From assembly GCF_018122625.2 (NCBI RefSeq), contig NZ_JAGQFT020000002.1, positions 1 through 64,000 of the forward strand: 64,000 nt of DNA. Direction: 5' to 3'. Made by a program: the position numbers and the translations under genes. The notes below the pieces were generated by a model. That model searched no databases and had not been told where the DNA came from. It worked only from the letters and a program-made list of their open reading frames with translations. Origin of the DNA: Coralloluteibacterium stylophorae (GTDB taxonomy: Bacteria; Pseudomonadota; Gammaproteobacteria; Xanthomonadales; Xanthomonadaceae). This document shows, one piece after another, positions 18,746 through 27,793 of this stretch (position 1 is its first letter; the number at the start of each line of letters is the position of its first letter).

Positions 18746-18994
18746 CGATGTCTCCCTCGTGTGGTGGTGGTGCTGTTGCCTGGATCGGTCCTGCGAAGGT
18801 GCCGGGCCTGCGCGCGGCGGCGCTGCGTCGTCCGGTCGCCGTCGAGGCCGGCGCGCCGCACCGGTGCCGTGGACTCCGCACCCTAAGGCCGCCGCCGCCG
18901 CGGCAACAGGCGCAAATCCTTGCCGAACGAGTGGACCAAACGGCGCCGTCGCCGACCGCTCGCGGACCCGGGCCGCGCCGCGCCCCAGCGGGTC

Positions 18995-19171
18995 TGTCCC
19001 TTCCCCCGCCTGCGGGGAGGCGTGGGATGGGGGTGCCGCGCAGCGCGCCCCCACCCCAACCCTCCCCCGCGTCGCGGGAGAGGGAGCCAAGCTCGCGCCA
19101 CGCCCGCGTGGTTGCCCCTTCCCCCGCTTGCGGGGGAAGGTTGGGATGGGGGTGAGCGCGCGAAGCGCGGT
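18995..19171. repeat. dispersed GC-rich inverted repeat element, copies 2 and 3
   Basis: The 507-base gap between the SDR start and the Mrr-like gene holds three linked copies of the element also found at 10062-10202: forward at about 18995-19045, inverse at about 19048-19090 (CCCCCACCCCAACCCTCCCCC), forward at about 19117-19171. Stem arms such as TTCCCCCGCTTGCGGGGGAA are perfect. No gene is supported in 18746-19252; the open frames running through it are by-products of high GC. Confidence 0.75.
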
Positions 19172-19252
19172 CCGAACCGTCCAGCCTGATGCTGCCGCGC
19201 GTGATGACCCCGCCCGCCGGACAGCGGTATGGTCCGCCGCAGGGGGAACCGC

Positions 19253-20143
19253 ATGGCACGCGGGAAGCAGGGGGCATTGGATGCCTTGGCCGCATGGCCC
19301 TGGCCGGTCGGCGTGGGCGCGGGCGTCGTCGCCTTCGTCGCGATCCGCCACGGCATCGCTTGGTGGCCGGGGCAGGCCGGCGGCCCGCTCGGGCAGGCGA
19401 TGGGCCAGCAGGCGCACGCCTTCGCGCCGCTCGCCTGGGTCGTGCTCGGCCTGTGCTGGCTGGCGGCACTCGTGTCATGGGCGAAGCAACGCCATCGCCG
19501 CCGCCTGCTCGAGACCCGCACCGGGCTCGACAGCCTCGCCGCCATCGGCTGGCGCGATTTCGAACGCCTCGTCGGCGAGGCCTTCCGCCGGCAGGGCTAC
19601 GCCGTGGAGGAAACCGGGCTGGGCGGCGCCGACGGCGGCATCGATCTGATCCTGCGCAGGGACGGCAGGCGCACCCTCGTGCAGTGCAAGCAATGGCGCC
19701 GCCAGCAGGTGCCGGTGAACGTCGTGCGCGAGATGTTCGGACTGCTGGCGCACCACCGCGCCGATGCCGTGCTGATCGCCGCCCTCGGCGGCTTCACCCC
19801 CGACGCGGCGCGCTTCGCCGCCGGCAAGCCGATCACCCTGATCGACGGGCCGGCGCTGCTGGCGATGGTGCGGCGCGTGCAGGGCGAGCCGTCCGCGGCG
19901 GACACCGCCGCGCCCCTGCGGACGGAGGCCAACGACGACCCCGCAGCCGCCGCAGCCGGCGCGCGCCACGCCACAACGCCCGACTGCCCGCGCTGCGGCA
20001 CCGCCATGGTCCAGCGCGCGAACCGCGCCACCCGCGCCCCGTTCTGGGGCTGCGCCCGTTATCCCTCGTGCCGGCAGACCGTAGCCGCCGACGCATCCGG
20101 ATTCGTCCTGTCCACGCTGCCTGCAGGGGAGGGCACACCATGA
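19253..20143 (+). CDS. membrane-anchored Mrr-like restriction endonuclease with zinc finger
   Basis: 296-residue protein. Two N-terminal TM helices (about residues 15-32 and 55-75) precede an Mrr-type PD-(D/E)xK nuclease domain: FERLVGEAFRRQGYAVEETG, active-site Asp in GGIDLIL and QCK in LVQCKQW. The C-terminal topoisomerase-type zinc ribbon is CPRCG...GCARYPSC. ATG 19253 has GGGGGA five to ten bases upstream; the ATG at 19229 lacks this. TM-anchored Mrr proteins are proposed to cut foreign or modified DNA. The excalibur gene starts inside its stop codon. It sits at the edge of a lower-GC defence-like region. Confidence 0.85.
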   Translation: MARGKQGALDALAAWPWPVGVGAGVVAFVAIRHGIAWWPGQAGGPLGQAMGQQAHAFAPLAWVVLGLCWLAALVSWAKQRHRRRLLETRTGLDSLAAIGWRDFERLVGEAFRRQGYAVEETGLGGADGGIDLILRRDGRRTLVQCKQWRRQQVPVNVVREMFGLLAHHRADAVLIAALGGFTPDAARFAAGKPITLIDGPALLAMVRRVQGEPSAADTAAPLRTEANDDPAAAAAGARHATTPDCPRCGTAMVQRANRATRAPFWGCARYPSCRQTVAADASGFVLSTLPAGEGTP

Positions 20144-20436
20144 AAAGCCTGGTCGTCCTGCTGATCCTCGGTCTCGCGGCCTGGGGCGCCTACCGCCAAT
20201 TCAACCCGCCCGCACCGCCCGCCGCGACGCCTGTCGTCGCCAGCGGCACCGCCGCCCGGCAGGCCCCGGCACGCGCGCTTCCCGCACCCGCGCCGGCCTA
20301 CACCTGCGACGGGCGAAGGCACTGCTCGCAGATGCGCTCGTGCGCGGAGGCGACGTACTTCATCCAGCACTGCCCGAATACCGAGATGGATGGCGACGGG
20401 GATGGGGTGCCGTGTGAGAGGCAGTGGTGCGGGTGA
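20140..20436 (+). CDS. excalibur calcium-binding domain protein
   Basis: 98-residue secreted or anchored protein. One N-terminal hydrophobic helix (SLVVLLILGLAAWGAY) and a Pro/Ala-rich linker lead to a C-terminal excalibur domain with the DxDxDGxxCE motif (DGDGDGVPCE) and four cysteines. The domain binds calcium and is often linked to surface nucleases. ATG 20140 overlaps the TGA of the Mrr-like gene, so they are co-translated. The pairing suggests a joint role in processing extracellular or incoming DNA, which is inference. Confidence 0.8.
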   Translation: MKSLVVLLILGLAAWGAYRQFNPPAPPAATPVVASGTAARQAPARALPAPAPAYTCDGRRHCSQMRSCAEATYFIQHCPNTEMDGDGDGVPCERQWCG

Positions 20437-20496
20437 GGGGGAGTGAACCTGACCCTGTTCTTTTGAAACCTAACTGTTGAAGCAAGGGATCTCGTA

Positions 20497-22811
20497 GTGC
20501 ACATCGACTTCGTTGAAATCTCGAACTTTCGCAAGTTGCTGGCAGTTCGCATCGACATTGCGAAGAAGAGCACGGTGTTCGTCGGGGCAAACAATAGTGG
20601 AAAATCCTCGGCGATGGTCGCGTTGAGGCGGTTCCTTGTTGATCATGGCGAGCTGTCAATCAACGATTTCACTCTCAGCCACTGGGCTGCTATCAACGCA
20701 CTTGGAAGGGCTTGGGAAGCAGAGACTGAGGGGGGTGAGGCGGAAGAGTTCGACTGGGGCAGCGTTGCGCCGTCGGTAGATGTCTGGCTCTCAGTACCCG
20801 ACAACCAAGTTCATTTCGTTCAGAAGATCCTCCCCACGCTTGATTGGGATGGATCTCCGATCGGAGTTCGACTTCGCTTTGAGCCGAAGAAGATCGAGGA
20901 TTACAAGCGAGAGTATCTAGCAGCCCGGAGTGCTGTGAAAGCTGTTCTGGCCGCTGTGGACCCCGGCGAGGAGGACGAGTCGGAACCGTTCTCGCTCTGG
21001 CCAAAGTCGATGGTCGAGTTCCTTTCGAAGCGCCTGAACGCCCTGTTTGAAGTGAAGTCCTATCTCCTCGACCCCTCTGCGCTTCAAGATCCGAAGGAGG
21101 GTGAAGCGTTCCCTCAGGCGCTTCCCCCCGACAGCGAGCCACTGGCGGACGATCCTTTCAAGGGTCTCATCAGGATCGATGAGATCAGCGCCCAGCGCGG
21201 GTTGGGGATGCCGGTCCGGAAGGGCGGAAAGGGCGATGGCGATCCGGAGAATGGACCGCGCGTTAGCACCAAGCTCTCAGCGCAGCTCCGCGGCTACTAC
21301 GCGCAGCACCTCGATCCCTTCGATCAACCAGAAGCCGATGACTTGGTCGCCCTGCAGGCGTTCCATGCAGCTCGCGTCAAGTTCGGTAAGCAGTTGGCTG
21401 ATTCGTTTGCGTCCGCGATCGAGGAGCTTGAGGGAATTGGCTATCCCGGCTTGACCGACCCAAAGCTATCGCTGGCGGCTGATTTGCGTCCACTGGATGC
21501 GCTCAGGCACGGCTCGGCGCTGAACTACGAGGTTCCCACGCACCTTGCCGACGCAGACCTCATCAACCGCCTGCCCGAAGACTCCAACGGGCTGGGATAC
21601 CAGAATTTGGTCTCCATGGTGTTTGCCCTTATGGCGTTTCGCGACAAGTGGATGCGTAGGGGAAAGGCGGGAAAGAAGGACGCTAACGAGTCGCACGTGC
21701 CCCGGTTGCACCTTGTTCTCGTGGAGGAGCCCGAAGCTCACCTACATGCGCAGGTGCAGCAGGTGTTCATCGCGCACGCTTACAGCGTGCTTCGAAAGCA
21801 CGAGCTGCTAGGCGAGTCGGAAGAGTTTCAGACGCAGATGGTAGTCAGCACGCATTCGAGTCATGTTGCCCACGAGGCAGATTTCGCCTCACTGCGCTAC
21901 TTCCGTCGTATGCCGGTCCACGCCGTCAGAGGCGCTGTCCCCGTCTCTCGTGTTGTAGGGCTGTCTCGCACGTTTGGCGACGATGAAGACACGAAGCGAT
22001 TCGTCCGCAGATATCTGAAGTCACTCATTGCGATCTGTTCTTTGCGGACGGCGCGATCTTGGTAGAAGGTCCTGCCGAGCGGATCATCATGCCCCATATG
22101 GTCCGCAGCCGGGATGCTTACAAGTATCTGACGCGGTGCTACATCACGTGGCTTGAGATCGGCGGAAGTCATGCGCATCGCCTGAGATCGCTGCTCACTG
22201 ATCTAGGCCTCAACACGCTAGTCATTACCGATCTAGACGCCAAGGCGGCGACGAATGCGAAGGTGCTTCCAAAGCGAGGCGATGCGCAGATATCGCGCAA
22301 CCACACCTTGAAGACATGGGTTCCGGAGGAAGAGGGCCTGGATGCGCTGCTTGACACAAGCGAGGACTCGCTCGCGAAGCTTGATAAGAGCGGGTTTGGT
22401 GTTCGGGTTGCCTATCAGCAGCCCGTGAAGATCGCCTTTGGAACAGATATCGACGCGGAAGCTATCGCCAACACGTTTGAAGATGCGCTGGTGTATCGGA
22501 ACATCGAGTTCTTCAGGACACTCCCGGGCTCCGGACTTGCAAAGAAGTTTCGTGACGCGATCGCCGAAAGCACAACGGTGCATGAGCTGGCGACCAAGCT
22601 CCACGCTGATCTTTCTGCCGGCGATAAAGCGGAGCTGGCGATGAACATCCTTGAGGAAAAGAATCTGAAGGAACTAGATTTGCCTGGCTACATCGACTCT
22701 GGACTTGCTTGGCTGATCAAGCAGCTTCGCCGGAAGGAAGACGACATGGTTGGGAAGATTCCCCCGCCAGATGACGAAGATCAAGCGCAGACTCAGGCCG
22801 CGCTGGCATGA
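20497..22811 (+). pseudogene. OLD-family ATPase/TOPRIM nuclease (GajA-like), frameshifted
   Basis: Would encode about 771 residues. The first part (20497-22065 frame) is an ABC-type ATPase: Walker A GANNSGKSS at residues 30-38, Walker B LVEEPEAHLH at about 409, H-loop STHSSHVAHE. The TOPRIM part (22059-22811 frame) has ILVEGPAER and VITDLDAK, the expected acidic residues. The two parts join in different frames near 22020: reading on after RRYLK gives a stop at 22063-22065, while the other frame gives THCDLFFADGAILVEGP without loss, so one base is missing. GTG 20497 has AAGGGA upstream. The stop overlaps the helicase ATG at 22808. Lower GC than its neighbours. Either a real break or a sequencing error. 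Confidence 0.82.
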
Positions 22812-24655
22812 ACAATGCAGCCGACGTTCCGAACGATGAGGTTGACGTCGGAGCCGATGCGGAGATCGCCGCGTGTCTCGATCCCGATACACTGACGAGC
22901 TTTTTTCTCTTCGCGGGCGCTGGATCAGGTAAGACGCGATCTCTTGTATCTGCGCTAACCCATGTGCAAGCCGCTTGGGGCGCTCGACTTCGTCAGCGTG
23001 GTCAGAGCATCGCAGTCATCACCTTCACGAATGCGGCGTGCGATGAGATCAAGCGACGCGTTCAGTTCGACCCACTGTTTGATGTTCGGACGATCCACAG
23101 CTTCGCTTGGTCTCTGATTGAGGGGCTGAATAAGGACATCCGTGCATGGTTGGCCGACTACCTCACTGCCGAGATCGAGGATCTCCGTCGAAAGGAAGCG
23201 ACTGGCCGAGCAGGTAAGGCGAGGGACGAACGAATTGCCAAGATCGCGGCGTATGAGGCGCGCCTGGCTGCCCTACCTGGCATTCGTAAGTTCATCTATA
23301 GCCCGACAGGCGCGAACCGCACACGTGATGCGCTTAACCATACAGAGGTCATCAAAATCACCGCGCATTTTCTGAGCGAGAAGCCCCGAATGCGTAGCAT
23401 CTTCGTCGGGCGCTACCCGATTCTTTTGGTCGACGAGAGCCAAGATACTAATGCGGCACTGGTCGACGCATTCTTTCGCGTTGACGCTGAGCACTCGGGC
23501 GCTTTCGCGATGGGCCTGATCGGGGACATGATGCAGCGCATCTACGCCGATGGAAAAGAGGATCTCGGCGCGGATTTGCCGCCTGGATGGCGCACTCCCA
23601 AGAAGGTGATGAATCATCGGTGCCCGTCGCGCATCATCGAGCTTCTGAACGCTGTGCGACGCTCGACCGATCAGCAAGAGCAGAAGCCGAGATCTGACGC
23701 TATTAAGGGATTCGTCCGTCTTTTCATTCTTCCCGCTGAGCATCCCGACGTAGGCGGTGTAGAGGCTGAGATCGCGCAGAGGATGGCCGAGGTCACCGGC
23801 GATGAGGCTTGGGCCGTGCCAATGGAGGTGAAGACGCTCACACTCGAGCACAAGATGGCTGCGAGGCGGCTAGGTTGTTTTGAAGTCTTCAGCGCTCTGT
23901 ATGCCCTCGACTCCCAGAGTCTTCTCCAGCGCACGCAGTCCGTAGCTCTGTTCTTCACAGATCAAGTGCTCCCAGTGCTCGAAGCGCGTCAAGCTGGAGA
24001 TCGCTTCGGGCTCATGCGGCTTCTGAAGCTGCATTCCCCCCTCATGGCGCCAGAGGCGCTTGCAGCGAATCAGGGACGTGGATACCTAGCGGATGTTCAA
24101 GCCGCGGTCGACTCGCTCGCAGGTCTGCTGAATGACGCTCAAGATCCACCGCTCCTCGTTATTCTCCGGGAAGTTGCGAGGTCCAATATCTTGGAAATCC
24201 CAGAGCGACTCGCAGCCTGGGCAACGGAGTTGAATGCAGAAGCTGACATGGAGGAGGGTGAGCCAGAGCCCAACGCGAAGACGCTCGCTCGCATCGAAGC
24301 AATTGATGAACTACTTGCGGCTCCGTTTTCTCAGATCGCTCCACTGCGGGAATACCTCGAAGGGCGCGCGCGGTTTGATACGCATCAAGGTGTCAAAGGA
24401 CTTGAGTTCGAGCGTGTGATGGTTGTGATGGATGACTTCGAAGCGAAAGGGTTTTCATTCAAGTATGGAGATCTGTTTGGCGGCAAGGATGAGGGAAAGA
24501 TCGTCGAATCGACCAGGCGACTGTTCTACGTCGTCGCAAGTCGCGCTGAGAAAAGCTTGGCGCTGGTTGCTTACACGAAAGATCCTTTCCGAGTGCGAGA
24601 TTTTGCCTTGCGCTCAGGTTGGCTGCTGGATGACGAGATCGTTATCTTCGAATGA
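22808..24655 (+). CDS. UvrD-like superfamily 1 helicase (GajB-like)
   Basis: 615-residue SF1A helicase. Walker A GAGSGKT at residues 37-43, motif Ia TFTNAACDEIKRRV, motif II VDESQDTN near residue 208, motif V HQGVKGLEFERV and motif VI RLFYVVASRAEKSL are all intact. Its ATG overlaps the TGA of the OLD-like gene. An OLD nuclease followed by a UvrD-type helicase is the gene order of Gabija (gajA-gajB), in which nucleotide depletion on phage infection licenses DNA cutting. GajB is usually near 500 residues, so this is a longer relative. Codon use and GC match the OLD gene. Confidence 0.88.
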   Translation: MNNAADVPNDEVDVGADAEIAACLDPDTLTSFFLFAGAGSGKTRSLVSALTHVQAAWGARLRQRGQSIAVITFTNAACDEIKRRVQFDPLFDVRTIHSFAWSLIEGLNKDIRAWLADYLTAEIEDLRRKEATGRAGKARDERIAKIAAYEARLAALPGIRKFIYSPTGANRTRDALNHTEVIKITAHFLSEKPRMRSIFVGRYPILLVDESQDTNAALVDAFFRVDAEHSGAFAMGLIGDMMQRIYADGKEDLGADLPPGWRTPKKVMNHRCPSRIIELLNAVRRSTDQQEQKPRSDAIKGFVRLFILPAEHPDVGGVEAEIAQRMAEVTGDEAWAVPMEVKTLTLEHKMAARRLGCFEVFSALYALDSQSLLQRTQSVALFFTDQVLPVLEARQAGDRFGLMRLLKLHSPLMAPEALAANQGRGYLADVQAAVDSLAGLLNDAQDPPLLVILREVARSNILEIPERLAAWATELNAEADMEEGEPEPNAKTLARIEAIDELLAAPFSQIAPLREYLEGRARFDTHQGVKGLEFERVMVVMDDFEAKGFSFKYGDLFGGKDEGKIVESTRRLFYVVASRAEKSLALVAYTKDPFRVRDFALRSGWLLDDEIVIFE

Positions 24656-24759
24656 TCTTTTTTGGCGTGGAGGCGGGGTTAGGGTTACTCGAGCGCGGAT
24701 CGGAAACGCGCGGCATAAGGCGCAGCTGGTCATCTGGGCGTACATTTATGGAGGGTTTG

Positions 24760-26085
24760 ATGAGTGCCGGACGAACGATCCCTCTATTCGGGGCGAGGCG
24801 CTTTGCGCGGCAATTGCTCGCCGACTTGGCGGCGGTCTCGAAGGACCGAGATGACCTGCATGCGACGCTTGCGCGAACTGGCGCTCTCACACAGCTTGAG
24901 CGCGAGAAGAGGCTCGAGCAGCTCCGTGGGGAAATTGCTGCCGCGTCCGCAGCGCAGGAAGCGCAGCGAATCGAGTTCGCCGCGGAGCGTGAGCGGCTGA
25001 CGGCCGAGCTGGCGGAGCTGCGCAATGATGTGGTCGAGACGCGGGAGCGCGTGCTGCTGCAGGAGTCCGGCGTCTACGAGTACACGCATCCGCTTGAGGA
25101 TGCGGTCGCGTGCAAAGTGCGACTCGACGCGATCCGGCTGGACATCAAGGCGATGAACAAGGCGGAAGGTCGCGCGGTGTCTGCTGCCAAAGGCTGGACG
25201 GTCAACGGCTCTGAGGCGAAGGGCCGCACCATGATTCGCGACTATTCGAAGTTGATGCTGCGTGCCTTCAATTCTGAGGCGGACATGCTGGTTCGCGGCC
25301 TCAAGCCCTATGCGTTGCCCGCGGCTGTCGACAGGCTGGAGAAGGTCGCCCGCACCATCCAGCGTCTGGGCAAGACGATGAGCATCGAGATCACCTGTGA
25401 GTACCTGCAGTTGCGCATCGGGGAGCTGCGGCTAACTGCTGATTTCATCCAGAAGAAGGCGGAGGAGAAGGAGCTAGAGCGCCAGGAGCGCGAGCGTCTG
25501 CGCGAAGAGCGGAAAGTCCAGCAGGAGATCGAGCGCGAGCGTACCAAGCTGGAGAAGGAGCGGCAGCACTATCTGAATGCGCTTGAGGCTCTGCAGGCGA
25601 AGGGCGATCTTGAGGCCGCCGAGAGGCTTCGCACGCAGGTGGATGAGGTGGATCGCGCGATCTCCGACGTTGATTTCCGCGCCGCCAATATCCGCGCGGG
25701 CTACGTGTACGTGATCTCCAACATCGGCTCGTTCGGCGAGTCGCTGATCAAGGTCGGCATGACCCGACGTCTCGATCCCATGGATCGCATACGTGAATTG
25801 AGCGACGCCTCGGTCCCGTTCAACTTCGATGTCCACGCGCTGTTCTTTTCGAATGACGCTGTGGGCATCGAGTCGGCGATGCACAGCCGCCTTGCAAGCG
25901 CTCGCGTCAACCTGGTCAACCAGCGCCGCGAGTTCTTCCGAGCGACGGCGTCAGAGGCAAAGGCGCTGTTGGTTGAGCTGGCGGGAGACCTTCTGACCTT
26001 CCACGACGTTCCGGAAGCATTCGAATTCAGGCAAAGCCAGAAGCTGGCTCATGAGCGAACGATTGACTCAGGCCGGCTTGAGTAA
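24760..26085 (+). CDS. DUF4041 / GIY-YIG (T5orf172) nuclease-like protein
   Basis: 441-residue protein. Coiled coil at about residues 20-95, DUF4041 region from GVYEYTHPLE (residue 104) to about 200, second strong coiled coil (KKAEEKELERQERERLREE) to about 300. The C-terminal GIY-YIG-type domain starts with GYVYVISN at residue 314 and includes KVGMTRR, ESAMHSRL and REFF. Such proteins recur in phages and defence islands, where the GIY-YIG domain would nick DNA. ATG 24760 has GGAGGG just upstream; the frame is open from 24652. It follows the helicase by 104 bases on the same strand and may belong to the same system. Confidence 0.82.
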   Translation: MSAGRTIPLFGARRFARQLLADLAAVSKDRDDLHATLARTGALTQLEREKRLEQLRGEIAAASAAQEAQRIEFAAERERLTAELAELRNDVVETRERVLLQESGVYEYTHPLEDAVACKVRLDAIRLDIKAMNKAEGRAVSAAKGWTVNGSEAKGRTMIRDYSKLMLRAFNSEADMLVRGLKPYALPAAVDRLEKVARTIQRLGKTMSIEITCEYLQLRIGELRLTADFIQKKAEEKELERQERERLREERKVQQEIERERTKLEKERQHYLNALEALQAKGDLEAAERLRTQVDEVDRAISDVDFRAANIRAGYVYVISNIGSFGESLIKVGMTRRLDPMDRIRELSDASVPFNFDVHALFFSNDAVGIESAMHSRLASARVNLVNQRREFFRATASEAKALLVELAGDLLTFHDVPEAFEFRQSQKLAHERTIDSGRLE

Positions 26086-26190
26086 CCTAACTTCACGGGT
26101 AGAGCTGCTCTTGAATTTTGGAATGTCTGACGGCTGCCGAATTCGCCTCGCGACAAAGTCGCGATCGAGGGCTGCGCGGGGCGCAGCGAG

Positions 26191-26634
26191 ATGCGAGGGC
26201 GCGGGTTCGTGAATAGGGGTCCAGTCCTTGCCGGAGGGAACAAGGGAAGGCGTTCGCGCCACTCGATCGTGCTCTGTGTTCTCGTCCTGCCGTCGCTTGC
26301 CCTTGCGCAAGGCAAGCGCTACGGCGACATCGACTACAGCCGGCCGCAGGACTGCAGCGTCATCACGCGCGAGCACCGGGCGAATCCCTACGCCTATCTG
26401 TTCCGCGATCTGTGCGAGCGGAGCGACGCGCGCTCGAAGCAGGGCGTGGCGCGGATCATGGGGCGGCCGCAGCCGTCGACGCGTGTCTTGGACGTGCCTG
26501 CGCATGGCACCGAAGACGCCAGGCGCCACGGTGTGGCCTGCATGGGCGGGCTGGTGATGCTGCGCATCGAGAACGGCTGGGAGCAGGCGCTGGATTCCGA
26601 GCATCGCTATTACACCTGTCGCGCCAGCAATTAG
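26191..26634 (+). CDS. hypothetical secreted protein
   Basis: 147 residues if started at ATG 26191. A hydrophobic stretch SIVLCVLVLPSLALAQG at about residues 25-41 looks like a signal peptide, so the true start may lie a little downstream of 26191. The mature part has three cysteines (PQDCSVI, RDLCER, GVACMGG) plus YTCRASN at the end, and no recognised domain. GC returns here towards the chromosomal value, marking the end of the accessory stretch. Function unknown. Confidence 0.55.
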   Translation: MRGRGFVNRGPVLAGGNKGRRSRHSIVLCVLVLPSLALAQGKRYGDIDYSRPQDCSVITREHRANPYAYLFRDLCERSDARSKQGVARIMGRPQPSTRVLDVPAHGTEDARRHGVACMGGLVMLRIENGWEQALDSEHRYYTCRASN

Positions 26635-26768
26635 GGGGGGGCGCAGTGCAGACCATGAGCCTGCGGCGCGCGTGGATTATCTGTTTTTCAGATATCCGGC
26701 GGGTGCGGATAAGGTCGGGTGCGATGAGTCGGAGTTGGTCCGGCTCACGCTCGCACAGGAGACCAGCC

Positions 26769-26987
26769 ATGGACAGCAACGGATACACGTTCGGCGTCAC
26801 GCTCCACCAGATCGACCAGCTCAATGCCCTGGTCGGGGCGATCCGCGCGCAGGGGGATGTGCTCGCGGTGAGCCGCGGCGAGCTGCTGGAGGCGCGGAGC
26901 CTGCCGACGCTCGGCGACGCGATCTTCGATGCGGCGCTGAGCGCCGGGAAGATCCTCGGCGAGGTGGAGGCGCAGCCGCTCCGCTGA
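26769..26987 (+). CDS. small hypothetical protein (possibly XAC0095-like)
   Basis: 72-residue acidic, helical protein with no signal peptide or TM helix. ATG 26769 is preceded by a good ribosome site (CAGGAGA, about 7 bases before), which supports translation. Size and pattern (LHQIDQLNALVGAIRAQGDVL) are loosely like the XAC0095 family of short xanthomonad proteins, but this is weak. It ends 20 bases before the converging tpm gene. Function unknown. Confidence 0.55.
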   Translation: MDSNGYTFGVTLHQIDQLNALVGAIRAQGDVLAVSRGELLEARSLPTLGDAIFDAALSAGKILGEVEAQPLR

Positions 26988-27006
26988 GAGCGGATCGGGC
27001 GCGCCG

Positions 27007-27675
27007 CTACGGCGCGGATGAGCGGCGCACCAGCCGGTACGCGCTGGTGTGCAGCTCGGTGAGGCCGGCGCCGAGGCCGTCCTGTTCCTGGGCGAGGATG
27101 TCGCGGCGCTCGAGCAGGTCGATCGACCAGTCGTTCGCGAACAGGGTGCGGACCTCGGCATCGTGCACGGCGAAGGGCGGGCCGTCCTTCTGCTGCTGCG
27201 GGTAGTCGAGGGTGATCAGCAGGCCGCGGCAGCCGCGGGGCAGGCGCGCATAGAGTTCGCGGGCGTAGCGCTGGCGCATCGGCGGCGGCAGGGCGATCAG
27301 CGCGGCGCGGTCGAACACGGCGGCGCAGTCGCGCAGGGCCTCGGCGTCGAGCGCGAAGGCGTCGCCGCAGATGATCTCGATGGCGCCGGCCTCGAAATGC
27401 CGGCCATGGCGCGTCGGCGTCACCCGCGGTTCGAGCCCGGCCTCGGCGAAGAACTGCTCGACCGCCGCCTGCGAGAGCTCCACGCCGAGCACGCGATGGC
27501 CGCTGTCGGCCAGCCAGCGCATGTCCTGCGACTTGCCGGCCAGCGGCACGAACACGCGGCCGCCCGGCGCCACGCCCAGCGCCGCCCAGTGCGCCGTCAT
27601 CAGCGGCGTCGGCCGGTCCTGCTGCCAGCCGGTGCGGCCCTCGTTCCAGCGGTCGAGCCAGTACTGCGGGTCCAT
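27007..27675 (-). CDS. tpm: thiopurine S-methyltransferase
   Basis: 222-residue SAM-dependent methyltransferase. The family start DPQYWLDRWNEGRTGWQQ, the core VFVPLAGKSQDMRWLADSGH, GVELSQAAVEQFF and FDRAALIALPP are all present, and length matches bacterial TPMT (about 218). It methylates thiol, selenol or tellurite compounds in the cytosol. ATG 27675 gives the canonical start; an upstream ATG at 27744 would add 23 unsupported residues. It is divergent from the sorbosone-dehydrogenase-like gene at 27794. Confidence 0.93.
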   Translation of the reverse strand: MDPQYWLDRWNEGRTGWQQDRPTPLMTAHWAALGVAPGGRVFVPLAGKSQDMRWLADSGHRVLGVELSQAAVEQFFAEAGLEPRVTPTRHGRHFEAGAIEIICGDAFALDAEALRDCAAVFDRAALIALPPPMRQRYARELYARLPRGCRGLLITLDYPQQQKDGPPFAVHDAEVRTLFANDWSIDLLERRDILAQEQDGLGAGLTELHTSAYRLVRRSSAP

Positions 27676-27793
27676 CGGATGCCCTGTCGTCGATGCGGCG
27701 CCTGCGATGCGGGGCGTCCAGTGTGCATCGACGAGTGACGGCAAGCCGGGCCGCCGCCATCATGCGCGCCCTCAACCGGAATGGCGGAAATCC

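Noticed and set aside
22010-22066. Programmed ribosomal frameshift in the OLD-like gene
   Set aside because: No slippery heptamer or downstream stimulatory hairpin is visible at the junction, so a mutation or sequencing error is preferred.
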